A stretch of 64,000 nucleotides of DNA from Algiphilus sp022763315 (GTDB lineage Bacteria; Pseudomonadota; Gammaproteobacteria; Nevskiales; Nevskiaceae), in the NCBI RefSeq assembly GCF_965249985.1, contig NZ_OZ252280.1. The stretch is one strand, 5' to 3'. Positions 30,706-40,074 of the stretch are shown one piece after another; the first letter of the stretch is position 1, and each line of letters starts with the position of its first letter. Made by a program: the position numbers and the translations under genes. The notes beneath the pieces were generated by a model. The model was not told where the DNA came from, made no database searches, and worked only from the letters and a program-made list of their open reading frames with translations.

Positions 30706-33700
30706 TCCTTGAGCTGCCTGTGGGGCAGTGAACCTCAATGTGAGACAAGAACACAGCGTTACTATTTTCTGAGCTGCCTATGCGGCAGTGAACCCGGAAG
30801 CCACTCTGCTGCGTCCGCAACGCCATTTCTGAGCTGCCTATGCGGCAGTGAACTGCGAATTGCCGCAGCCAGGCCGCTCAGCCGTTTTTCTGAGCTGCCT
30901 ATGCGGCAGTGAACGCGAGCAGTCAGGCCTTTTCTCTTATCCCGATTTTCTGAGCTGCCTATGCGGCAGTGAACCATTTGTTGCGTTCCGGGTCGAAGCT
31001 CTCGGATTTCTGAGCTGCCTATGCGGCAGTGAACTACGCGCTGCAGGTCTACCAGGTCAGCAGCCTTTTCTGAGCTGCCTATGCGGCAGTGAACGTGGCG
31101 GGTTGTAGTGTGCTGGTGATGGCTTTTTTCTGAGCTGCCTATGCGGCAGTGAACCAGAGGCGCAGCGACACTGCCGACGACAACGAGTTTCTGAGCTGCC
31201 TATGCGGCAGTGAACTCCGACACGGGCGCCCCGGTTCCGGACCACATTTTCTGAGCTGCCTATGCGGCAGTGAACCGGTTCCACGGCGTGAAGGCGAAGA
31301 AGTTCGATTTCTGAGCTGCCTATGCGGCAGTGAACAGGAAGCTTAGGGGCCAATGCAGGGTTAATCTTTTCTGAGCTGCCTATGCGGCAGTGAACAGCCT
31401 GTATAAATCAATGCGCTTGTAGTCGTATTTCTGAGCTGCCTATGCGGCAGTGAACGATGGCACGGCAAAGACCGGCTCCGAGATTCTTTTCTGAGCTGCC
31501 TATGCGGCAGTGAACTTCGGCACTGACGGCGGGCAATATCGTATTGATTTCTGAGCTGCCTATGCGGCAGTGAACCACTCCCGTGCTCTGTGCCAGTGCA
31601 GAGCGGATTTCTGAGCTGCCTATGCGGCAGTGAACGCAGAGCTCCCTTCCCGCCCTCACCCCCAGCGATTTCTGAGCTGCCTATGCGGCAGTGAACAAGC
31701 GGGGTTTCTCCGATCTTGATCGTGTCCGTTTCTGAGCTGCCTATGCGGCAGTGAACTATCAGGAGCAAGCCCCATGGTCCGTCATTCATTTCTGAGCTGC
31801 CTATGCGGCAGTGAACTCCCGCCAGGCGAAAAGATGCGGCCGCGCGTATTTCTGAGCTGCCTATGCGGCAGTGAACCTGTCGATGCGCCAGAAACCGCCG
31901 ATGCTGGCTTTCTGAGCTGCCTATGCGGCAGTGAACGAGCTGATCTGCCGCATCGAGGTGCAGGTGCTTTTCTGAGCTGCCTATGCGGCAGTGAACGGCT
32001 ACAATCCGCAGGATCGGGGCACGTTCTTTTTTCTGAGCTGCCTATGCGGCAGTGAACGTACACCACCTCGAAGACCGGCGCGATCGCAGTTTCTGAGCTG
32101 CCTATGCGGCAGTGAACGGACAGATCAGGAAGACCTTCTGGATCGTTACTTTCTGAGCTGCCTATGCGGCAGTGAACGAACTGAATGCCGATCCAGGGGC
32201 GCCCCTCGTTTTCTGAGCTGCCTATGCGGCAGTGAACCCACCGCCCGGGAGATCCGGCTGATCCTGCGCTTTCTGAGCTGCCTATGCGGCAGTGAACCGC
32301 GGCATCGACAAGGACTTCTGGACGCTGCTTTTCTGAGCTGCCTATGCGGCAGTGAACCGCAAGGTCGGGTTGTCCGATGCGTTGTAGATTTTCTGAGCTG
32401 CCTATGCGGCAGTGAACGCCGAGGGTGAGCCATTCGCCGCCTGCTACTGTTTCTGAGCTGCCTATGCGGCAGTGAACGTCATCGCCGTCACCCAGAACGC
32501 CGATGTATTTTTCTGAGCTGCCTATGCGGCAGTGAACTCAGGAGCCAACACGGAATTCGGCCGAGATGATTTCTGAGCTGCCTATGCGGCAGTGAACTCG
32601 CGACTTGGCTCCCGCCGTCGAACGGGAGCATTTCTGAGCTGCCTATGCGGCAGTGAACCTCCGCGTGCTTGTCCAGCACGTCCGCGAACTTTTCTGAGCT
32701 GCCTATGCGGCAGTGAACGGGAGGTGTCCCGCTCCGCAAGCTCGGCGCGAATTTCTGAGCTGCCTATGCGGCAGTGAACGTGCACAAGTCGCAGCTGGAC
32801 GTGGATCTGGATTTCTGAGCTGCCTATGCGGCAGTGAACAGTTGGCACTGGTCACCCTTGCGGGTGTGGCTTTTCTGAGCTGCCTATGCGGCAGTGAACC
32901 AGACACCGCGGCCCATCGTGCACGAAAGGTGTTTTCTGAGCTGCCTATGCGGCAGTGAACGCGCAGGTCGGCTACGAATACTGCCGCATGCTTTTCTGAG
33001 CTGCCTATGCGGCAGTGAACGTCAGGTGGCCTTCGTGCTCTATATCGCGCCATTTCTGAGCTGCCTATGCGGCAGTGAACATCACCGGATGGGGTGACGG
33101 AGGCGGTGACCGTTTTCTGAGCTGCCTATGCGGCAGTGAACAACCAAGGTCGAGGCCGGTGACCAGCCAGGGGTTTTCTGAGCTGCCTATGCGGCAGTGA
33201 ACGACATCGTATTCAACAACCCGGATGGGGAGCTTTTCTGAGCTGCCTATGCGGCAGTGAACGATCTGCAGCGCGTAGTTGACGAGCACCGGCGTTTCTG
33301 AGCTGCCTATGCGGCAGTGAACGGTGGTGACTTCGTATTGCTGGCCGCTGGCGATTTCTGAGCTGCCTATGCGGCAGTGAACGTCGGTGGTGATCAGGCA
33401 GCGCTTGCCGATAATTTCTGAGCTGCCTATGCGGCAGTGAACCGCGGGAACTTGCTCTGCCGTTAAATTTTCTCTTTCTGAGCTGCCTATGCGGCAGTGA
33501 ACCCGTGTCCGGGTCATGCTCCCGCCAGGCGAAAATTTCTGAGCTGCCTATGCGGCAGTGAACAGCGGGGAACACGGTCCAACAAACCAAAAGATTTTCT
33601 GAGCTGCCTATGCGGCAGTGAACCAACCGATTCGGGCAGGATGCGCAGGCCGTCATTTCTGAGCTGCCTATGCGGCAGTGAACTCGCTCGTTACTCAGAC

Positions 33701-35848
33701 CTGGCGGTTGTCTCTTTTCTGAGCTGCCTATGCGGCAGTGAACGTGATGAAGCGGAACAACTGCGGCCGCACAGTTTTCTGAGCTGCCTATGCGGCAGTG
33801 AACTTCATGTATGGATGGCAGGGCCCGAGGGCTTTTTTCTGAGCTGCCTATGCGGCAGTGAACGGCGCTGCGCGGGGCCGAGCGAAAAAACTGATTTTCT
33901 GAGCTGCCTATGCGGCAGTGAACTGAAATGGCGCGCGCCGCGCGCCGGCAGGCGGCTTTCTGAGCTGCCTATGCGGCAGTGAACCATGGTGCTTGCTCCA
34001 GTTGCCCCCCGGTCCCTTTCTGAGCTGCCTATGCGGCAGTGAACGTGCAGAAAGGCGTCGCACTGCGCGAGGTGATTTTCTGAGCTGCCTATGCGGCAGT
34101 GAACCGGCGGCGAGACGGCGAGCAATACACCCGGGATTTCTGAGCTGCCTATGCGGCAGTGAACGCAACCGCTCCTGCGCCTCCGCCCGCCGCTGCTTTC
34201 TGAGCTGCCTATGCGGCAGTGAACAACAACCCGGATGGGGAGCTGGACTACCTGCATTTCTGAGCTGCCTATGCGGCAGTGAACAGGCTTCAAAAATTAC
34301 ACACCGCCATCAGACTTTTTCTGAGCTGCCTATGCGGCAGTGAACGATAAGCACAACTGCAAGGCAGAAAATGCCCATTTCTGAGCTGCCTATGCGGCAG
34401 TGAACCGGGCAAACTCGACGTAGCCATCGCTGTTGTTTTTCTGAGCTGCCTATGCGGCAGTGAACAAACGGTTGACGTTGCCAAAGGCTGCAATGTTTTT
34501 CTGAGCTGCCTATGCGGCAGTGAACCAGCGCGACACGCACGAATCCCTGATCACCGATTTCTGAGCTGCCTATGCGGCAGTGAACGTTGAACTGCTCGCC
34601 GCCGGCACATGCACGCTTTTCTGAGCTGCCTATGCGGCAGTGAACGATCGGTGGAGCCGCTGCGTGCATGGCTTTTTTTTCTGAGCTGCCTATGCGGCAG
34701 TGAACACGGTCGTAAACCGGGGCAGGGGTCACATGCATTTCTGAGCTGCCTATGCGGCAGTGAACCGCCACGAAGGCGCGATACAGCCGACTGGTTTTTT
34801 TCTGAGCTGCCTATGCGGCAGTGAACTTCTCGCCCGCGCCAGCGGCGGTGCGCTCGATTTTCTGAGCTGCCTATGCGGCAGTGAACCAACTGCGGGCGTT
34901 TGCGGGACCGTCGATATTTTTCTGAGCTGCCTATGCGGCAGTGAACAACACGCGCACGCCGCCTTCGCGGCGCTTTCGTTTCTGAGCTGCCTATGCGGCA
35001 GTGAACCACGCGCTGCTGGGCCGTCGCGGCATCAGTGATTTCTGAGCTGCCTATGCGGCAGTGAACGTTCTCGCCCGCGCCGGCGGCGGTGCGCTCGATT
35101 TTCTGAGCTGCCTATGCGGCAGTGAACTTCGCAGCCGAGGACGCGGCGCAGGCAGAAGATTTCTGAGCTGCCTATGCGGCAGTGAACTTCGGCATTCATT
35201 TTTCACCCCGCTCGCTGTCTTTTCTGAGCTGCCTATGCGGCAGTGAACGCATCGTCCGCCGGGGGGCAGTCTCATTTACATTTCTGAGCTGCCTATGCGG
35301 CAGTGAACCTGGGGCTGCCGGCTATTGAACAGCAGACACATTTCTGAGCTGCCTATGCGGCAGTGAACGGGTCGTCACCGGTCATCACTCGCCCTGGGTT
35401 TTTCTGAGCTGCCTATGCGGCAGTGAACGTCGGGATGCAGCGCATGTTGAGCGGCAGCGTTTTCTGAGCTGCCTATGCGGCAGTGAACTGACGGAATCTG
35501 CCCAACTTCCGCATCCCACTTTTCTGAGCTGCCTATGCGGCAGTGAACATCATCGCCGTGCTGAAGATGGGACTGTCTTTTTTCTGAGCTGCCTATGCGG
35601 CAGTGAACCATCGCCGCTCGTCTCCATGCCCTGCCGGAAGTTTCTGAGCTGCCTATGCGGCAGTGAACAGCATCTCCAGCGAACTTGCGCCATTCGTCAA
35701 TTTCTGAGCTGCCTATGCGGCAGTGAACCCTCCGGAACGCCATTGACTCTGAGCGTTGGTTTTCTGAGCTGCCTATGCGGCAGTGAACGCGCGCTCGCCT
35801 TCTGCGCTGGTCTGCAGCAATTTCTGAGCTGCCTATGCGGCAGTGAAC
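30706..35848 (-). CRISPR. Type I-F CRISPR array, 86 repeats and 85 spacers
   Basis: A 28-bp repeat recurs every 60 or 61 bp; on the transcribed (minus) strand it begins GTTCACTGCC and ends GCTCAGAAA, the type I-F repeat with its GC-rich GCTGCC/GGCAGT hairpin. I counted 86 copies by position: 70 spacers of 32 nt and 15 of 33 nt. All copies look identical except the leftmost (30706-30733), which has about five changes and marks the old, leader-distal end. The leader therefore lies on the right, next to cas6f, so transcription runs leftward and the newest spacers are near 35821. Several spacers overlap or nearly duplicate each other (see findings). Confidence 0.98.
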
Positions 35849-35978
35849 TAGCGGATGATTCCGCCAACCCTATGAAAGAGTGGGGTAAACGAACAGTGCG
35901 CCGCTCTGAACCCTCTTCAGAGCGGCGCTTCCAAGCTACTGTTTTATCAGCCCCGTTTTCGATTCCCCGAAAAAGGGT
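35849..35978 (-). promoter_or_regulatory. CRISPR leader
   Basis: The 130 bp between the cas6f stop codon and the first intact repeat. Its position next to the undegenerate end of the array identifies it as the leader that should hold the pre-crRNA promoter and the sites for spacer insertion. It contains a strong hairpin (35898-35928). Confidence 0.75.
35898..35928. terminator. Perfect 13-bp hairpin in the CRISPR leader
   Basis: GCGCCGCTCTGAA and its exact complement flank a 5-nt loop (CCCTC on the plus strand). It lies 50 bp beyond the cas6f stop and 49 bp before the first repeat. It may end the cas operon transcript, or serve as a structured leader element; no T-run follows on the minus strand. 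Confidence 0.45.
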
Positions 35979-36548
35979 TCAGTCGAAGTGGGGGAGGGTT
36001 GCAGTGCGGCTGAAGCCGTAGGTGTTGAATGCCCCATCCTGTTGCTGCCCGGCTGCGGCTTGCTGGACGAAGACGCGAAATGTCTGTCCCGTGCTGGCAC
36101 TCCGCATGGTCAAGAACGGGAGCTTGAGCCGTTCGGCGGCCGCATCGGGAACCTGTCGCGCAGCTTCTTCGGCTGAGCAGTTGGTTCGGGCCATCAGCCG
36201 CTTGCGTAAGCGCCGTAGATCGCTGCCGCCAAGTGCTTGCACGCGTCGAACGGTCTGCTGGCTGCAACCGTCTGGCACCGAGAGTAGGTCCGAGCAGTGG
36301 GCATGGTCGTGCATGCCTTTGAGCCAGTGCTGTGTCATGCAGCGATGCAGTGCAGGCTCTGGCCCATGCAACCGCATACGGTCGCCCATGCCCGTGGCCT
36401 GGGTCCCAGCGGCAGGGAAGCTTACCCCAATGTCCGTGCTGCCCTGTTCAACCAATGTGCGATGCAGCTTGGCGAACAGAGCGTTCATAAGCTGATGAAC
36501 CGGAAACTCGGGGTCAGGCTGCAGACGAATCTCCACGTAGTGGTCCAT
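35979..36548 (-). CDS. cas6f: CRISPR endoribonuclease Cas6f (Csy4)
   Basis: A 189-residue RNase that cuts pre-crRNA at the base of the repeat hairpin and stays bound to the crRNA 3' end in the Csy complex. The catalytic His29 falls exactly where it lies in Pseudomonas Csy4 (FAKLHRTLV). The Arg-rich helix (GSDLRRLRKRLMAR) that grips the stem and the C-terminal GFSRTATLPHF pattern are present. It is the last cas gene, 5 bp downstream of csy3 and 130 bp before the array. The full length and intact motifs imply an active enzyme. Confidence 0.95.
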   Translation of the reverse strand: MDHYVEIRLQPDPEFPVHQLMNALFAKLHRTLVEQGSTDIGVSFPAAGTQATGMGDRMRLHGPEPALHRCMTQHWLKGMHDHAHCSDLLSVPDGCSQQTVRRVQALGGSDLRRLRKRLMARTNCSAEEAARQVPDAAAERLKLPFLTMRSASTGQTFRVFVQQAAAGQQQDGAFNTYGFSRTATLPHFD

Positions 36549-36553
36549 GACGG

Positions 36554-37582
36554 TCAGCCCGCCTCGCCGAAGACGCCACCTCGCACCAGCACGGCCATCA
36601 CGAAGTGCTGGCTCGGTACGGAAGGCGTCTCGTCTTTGAGCAGCCAGCGGTCCAGCAAAGTGTAGAAGTCCTGCTTTTCCTTCGGCTGTCGGTACGCTTT
36701 GCCCTGGGTGGTGACAGACCCGTACGGCTCTACGGCGATGGGGCCCAGTTCTTCGGCACCCGGATACCAGGTGTCGATGGTGCGAATGGCATTGCCAAGC
36801 TTCTGGGAGTGGATGCCGGCGACGCCATCCACGTCGTACAGCGTCTTGCTCTTGTCACCGCGTCCGCGATCCAGAATCAGTTCCTGTGACGGGTAGACCT
36901 CCTGCCCGGCGCCCATGCGGACAAATGCTGTGACTTGCAATAGCACGTGCGCGTTGCCGGTAAGCCCGGACTCAATCAGTGCGGATAGCGCAGCAAGGTC
37001 CGCTGCTTCGCCCTCCGGGGCATCCAGAGTGCGCAAGCGGTGCTCCAGAGCCTGGAAGCGCCATACCGTGTCCGCCTGGCCGTCTTTCAGGTGGGCCACG
37101 TGTACCTCCACTTGCTCTGCGCCAATGCGGTTGCGCCACAGAAAGCGGCCGTTGGCAAGGTTGGCGGCGTAACGGCGCGCCAGCTCGCCGAGGCCGTGCT
37201 GTTGCACGTAGCCGTTGACGGTGGCGATCAGCTTGTCGCGGTAGTCGGCGCCATTGCAGGCGGAGGGCTCACCCACACCGCTGAGCACGCGCATGGTGAA
37301 TTGGACCTTCAACGTATCGGCGTCCGCGGGCAGGGTGGCAACGTCCACGGTTTGAAGGTTCGGGTTTTCGATGGCGGCGTCAAGTTTGGCCGGGTCTTGA
37401 TCCTTGGTCTTGAGGCGGTTGGAAATCGTGCCGCGCACGGATTTCTCTCGCAGCGGCACGGGTTGCCACGCGGGAACGTCCTCGCGCTCCGGCCAGTTGC
37501 CGGAGTAGAACAGCGCATCGGAAGGGTCGAGCTTGCGCTCGAAGGCGAGGACGGAGGCCGTTTTCAGGGTGTCGTTAGCCAT
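36554..37582 (-). CDS. csy3: Csy complex backbone protein Csy3 (Cas7f)
   Basis: A 342-residue backbone subunit; six copies line the crRNA in the I-F surveillance complex. Recognisable stretches are MANDTLKTASVLAFERKLDPSDALFYSGNW at the N-terminus and LSGVGEPSACNGADYRDKL, GRFLWRNRIGAEQVEVHV and YPSQELILD further on. The ATG at 37582 is preferred because AAGGAA lies just upstream and the protein begins at the conserved N-terminus; a frame open to 37882 overlaps csy2 in another phase. There are 26 bp between csy2 and this gene. Confidence 0.95.
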   Translation of the reverse strand: MANDTLKTASVLAFERKLDPSDALFYSGNWPEREDVPAWQPVPLREKSVRGTISNRLKTKDQDPAKLDAAIENPNLQTVDVATLPADADTLKVQFTMRVLSGVGEPSACNGADYRDKLIATVNGYVQQHGLGELARRYAANLANGRFLWRNRIGAEQVEVHVAHLKDGQADTVWRFQALEHRLRTLDAPEGEAADLAALSALIESGLTGNAHVLLQVTAFVRMGAGQEVYPSQELILDRGRGDKSKTLYDVDGVAGIHSQKLGNAIRTIDTWYPGAEELGPIAVEPYGSVTTQGKAYRQPKEKQDFYTLLDRWLLKDETPSVPSQHFVMAVLVRGGVFGEAG

Positions 37583-37608
37583 GGTGGAATTCCTTAATTG
37601 GTGAGAAG

Positions 37609-38625
37609 TCATTCGAGATTGGCGATGAGTGCAGCAACATCGGTAGCCGGTACGGCGTGGAAGTCGTTCCGGCAGCGGTAGATGTCGTCGTCGGGGCGGC
37701 TGTCGGCGTACCAGAGCATTTGCTCTGGCGTATGGAGGCGATGCGGGCTGATCCATTCGCCGACGGCGTACAGGCTTTCGACGAAGCGGAATGGCGTCGT
37801 GGCGTCGCGCGCATTGGTGACGGTGCCAGGCGCGTGCGTCGGCCCTAATGCGCCGTAGCCAAACGGGATGGGAACGACCCAACCCAAACCGGCACGGTCA
37901 TGCTTCCAGGCCGCTTTGTCAGTCGAAGCGGCGTCGGCTCCGGGGGCTTCGTATCGCCAGTTGATACGCGACAGGGAAAGCCATGCATCAAGCCGACTGG
38001 CGCTAGGGTTGTCGGCGGTGAGTTCGGCATGGCGCTTATCCAGCAGATCGTCGCGTGCCACCAGCGTGAAGCCGGGCAGCATGCGCATCTTTGCCTTGCG
38101 AAACTGTGTTTGCCGGTCTCCTTCCGACCCTGTCATCGCGATGGCATACGGCTTGTGACGCGACCAGCCGGACCCCGAGCGTGGAATAAGACTGCCGCCC
38201 GCTACCCGCATGGCGTCCAGCAGCTTGGTCACCGTGGCAATGTCGGCGGCGGACGCATCCGGGTCCTGCAGCCAGCGTTCGCTGTAGATGGCGAACACGA
38301 GGCTCAGCTCCAGATGGATGCGGCCTTCTTCGACGATGGCCGCGGTCTTGCCGTCTTTACCCACCGGATTCCGGGTGAGTCGGAAGGCATTGACGAAACC
38401 GCCATCGGAGACCTGTTCCTGGTGATCGTGACAGACCACGCCCACAGCATTGAAGGCTAGGTCCAGGCCAGCGGCGCGTGTCTTGCGTTCCAGTGCCCAC
38501 ATCAAGCCAAGGAAGGCCGTCATCGATGGAAAGCCGTGCGTGAGTGGGCTGGAAACGGCATTGGCGTTCTGCACGCGCAAATGCGGCACAACCAATAGGT
38601 AGTCGAACTCCGGGCAACCGCTCAT
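37609..38625 (-). CDS. csy2: Csy complex subunit Csy2 (Cas5f)
   Basis: A 338-residue subunit that binds the crRNA 5' handle with Csy1. The N-terminal MSGCPEFDYLLVVPHLRVQNANAVSSPLTHGFPSMTAFLGLMWAL is typical for the family, with FTLVARDDLLDKRHAEL and FRFVESLYAVGEWISP later. The start at 38625 overlaps the csy1 stop by four bases (ATGA). An alternative ATG 39 nt upstream would increase the overlap and is not needed. Confidence 0.95.
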   Translation of the reverse strand: MSGCPEFDYLLVVPHLRVQNANAVSSPLTHGFPSMTAFLGLMWALERKTRAAGLDLAFNAVGVVCHDHQEQVSDGGFVNAFRLTRNPVGKDGKTAAIVEEGRIHLELSLVFAIYSERWLQDPDASAADIATVTKLLDAMRVAGGSLIPRSGSGWSRHKPYAIAMTGSEGDRQTQFRKAKMRMLPGFTLVARDDLLDKRHAELTADNPSASRLDAWLSLSRINWRYEAPGADAASTDKAAWKHDRAGLGWVVPIPFGYGALGPTHAPGTVTNARDATTPFRFVESLYAVGEWISPHRLHTPEQMLWYADSRPDDDIYRCRNDFHAVPATDVAALIANLE

Positions 38626-39959
38626 GTCCGGCCTCCCGCGCGAAGCTGCATGGGTACTGGCCACTGGGCATCGACAATGGCTTGCCGCGCAAAATGGTGA
38701 AACTCAGAGTCGCCGGCTGTCTTCAAGCCCGCCTCCACCAGCCTTGCGGTCAGCCAGGCACCAAACCGGTTGGCGAGCTCGCTGGGCCAGTCGGCGAGGT
38801 AGTAATCGTCGATGAACTTTTGGTCCTCTTCCTCATGACCGTCACGGATGGGCAACTCCGTACGGTCCGGGTCGAGCCACAGCTTTTCGTACTGCGGAAG
38901 GTGGCAGCGTTCGTCCCGCGTCCATCCCGCCTCGTGTGACGCGCGGATGGTCGCTGCGAACACCGGCAGCTCCTGCCCAATCGCCTGCTCAATGCATTCC
39001 CGTTTCTCTCGGGTTTCAGCATTCGGTGGCGGGTCGGACAACAGAAACTGCGCCAGATGCCGCACCAGCGACCGTACCGGGCCGAAGTAGGTGAACCGAT
39101 CAATCGCTGATTCCCCCCCAAGCAGTGAGCGTGCCTGCTTCTGCGCTTTCCAGTGCGGCGGCAGGGAGGCCAGCAGATAGTTGATGCCGCCACGCTCGCT
39201 GTTGAGTTGGGAAATATTCTGGGGTTTGGTCCCGCCCAATTTGCGGGCGACCAGTCCGCGGTAGTCCCGATAATCTGTATCGGACGCCTTTCGCTCCCGG
39301 TGGGCTTGGCGGGCTTCCTTGTTCGCCTCGCCAAAGCGTGCCTCTTGGATGTCGGCGTGCACCGCATGCGCAAGGCTGCTGGAGAACAGGGGTTGCAGTA
39401 GCTGGTAGTCCCCGTTATCAGCAGGTTCTTCCCCCGTGCACCAGTAAAGCTGCTTGGCCGTTTCGTGAGAAACCGGTTGCGTTTCGCTGCGCACCAACTC
39501 CCCAAACGCTTGCATCCAGGACTGCGCGGTGTCCGGCTCCTTGCTGAGTGCAAGCGCGAGGTCCGGGTCGCCTGCCTGGATCCAATCCAGCAACCGGCGT
39601 CCTTCGACTTCGATTTTCAGGAACTTGAAGACGTCAAGCGCCGCAGCGTTGCCGACGACGTCCTCGGCATAGTCATCGCCGAGTACGTGGGTGCCAACTT
39701 CGGCATGCGCCGTGAGCGTAGAAGGCTTGAAGTGCATGCTGCTGCCCCGCGCGTCGGGGTGCGTGGCTTTCAGCACATGGGTGACAGCCTGGATTTGCCC
39801 AACGCGCCGTGCGGCGTCGGCTAGCCAGGTGTCGTACGCATACTTGGATGCCGTAGTGGCATCCTCGTTCTTGCCTTTCAACTTTGCGTCCCGGCGAGCT
39901 TCGATGAAGCTTCCTATGGCTGTGCGAAAGGCGGCTGTTCTCGCCGATGGTTCGTTCAC
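38622..39959 (-). CDS. csy1: Csy complex large subunit Csy1 (Cas8f)
   Basis: A 445-residue large subunit that recognises the PAM and opens target DNA. The N-terminal helical part (FRTAIGSFIEARRDAKLKGK), the central RGGINYLLASLPPHW and the C-terminal WPSELANRFGAWLTARL are characteristic. It starts with GTG at 39959, preceded by GGGAGG at good spacing. It lies 115 bp downstream of cas2-3, the largest gap in the operon, so an internal promoter is possible. Confidence 0.94.
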   Translation of the reverse strand: MNEPSARTAAFRTAIGSFIEARRDAKLKGKNEDATTASKYAYDTWLADAARRVGQIQAVTHVLKATHPDARGSSMHFKPSTLTAHAEVGTHVLGDDYAEDVVGNAAALDVFKFLKIEVEGRRLLDWIQAGDPDLALALSKEPDTAQSWMQAFGELVRSETQPVSHETAKQLYWCTGEEPADNGDYQLLQPLFSSSLAHAVHADIQEARFGEANKEARQAHRERKASDTDYRDYRGLVARKLGGTKPQNISQLNSERGGINYLLASLPPHWKAQKQARSLLGGESAIDRFTYFGPVRSLVRHLAQFLLSDPPPNAETREKRECIEQAIGQELPVFAATIRASHEAGWTRDERCHLPQYEKLWLDPDRTELPIRDGHEEEDQKFIDDYYLADWPSELANRFGAWLTARLVEAGLKTAGDSEFHHFARQAIVDAQWPVPMQLRAGGRT

Positions 39960-40074
39960 GTTTCAGCCTCCCTCAACCGCCGTTGTTGATTTCCAACGTC
40001 TCTCATAGCGATTTCTCCTCCTTGCTTCGCTGGTGAAAGCCCCTGACCGAGAGCGGTCGTTGGCTGTGTCTTGT

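Noticed and set aside
30762..35743. Many open frames of 60-160 codons across the CRISPR array, with repeated FLSCLCGSE or VHCRIGSSE peptides.
   Set aside because: They are translations of the 28-bp repeat in several frames. None has gene-like composition, and the periodic peptide follows the repeat exactly.
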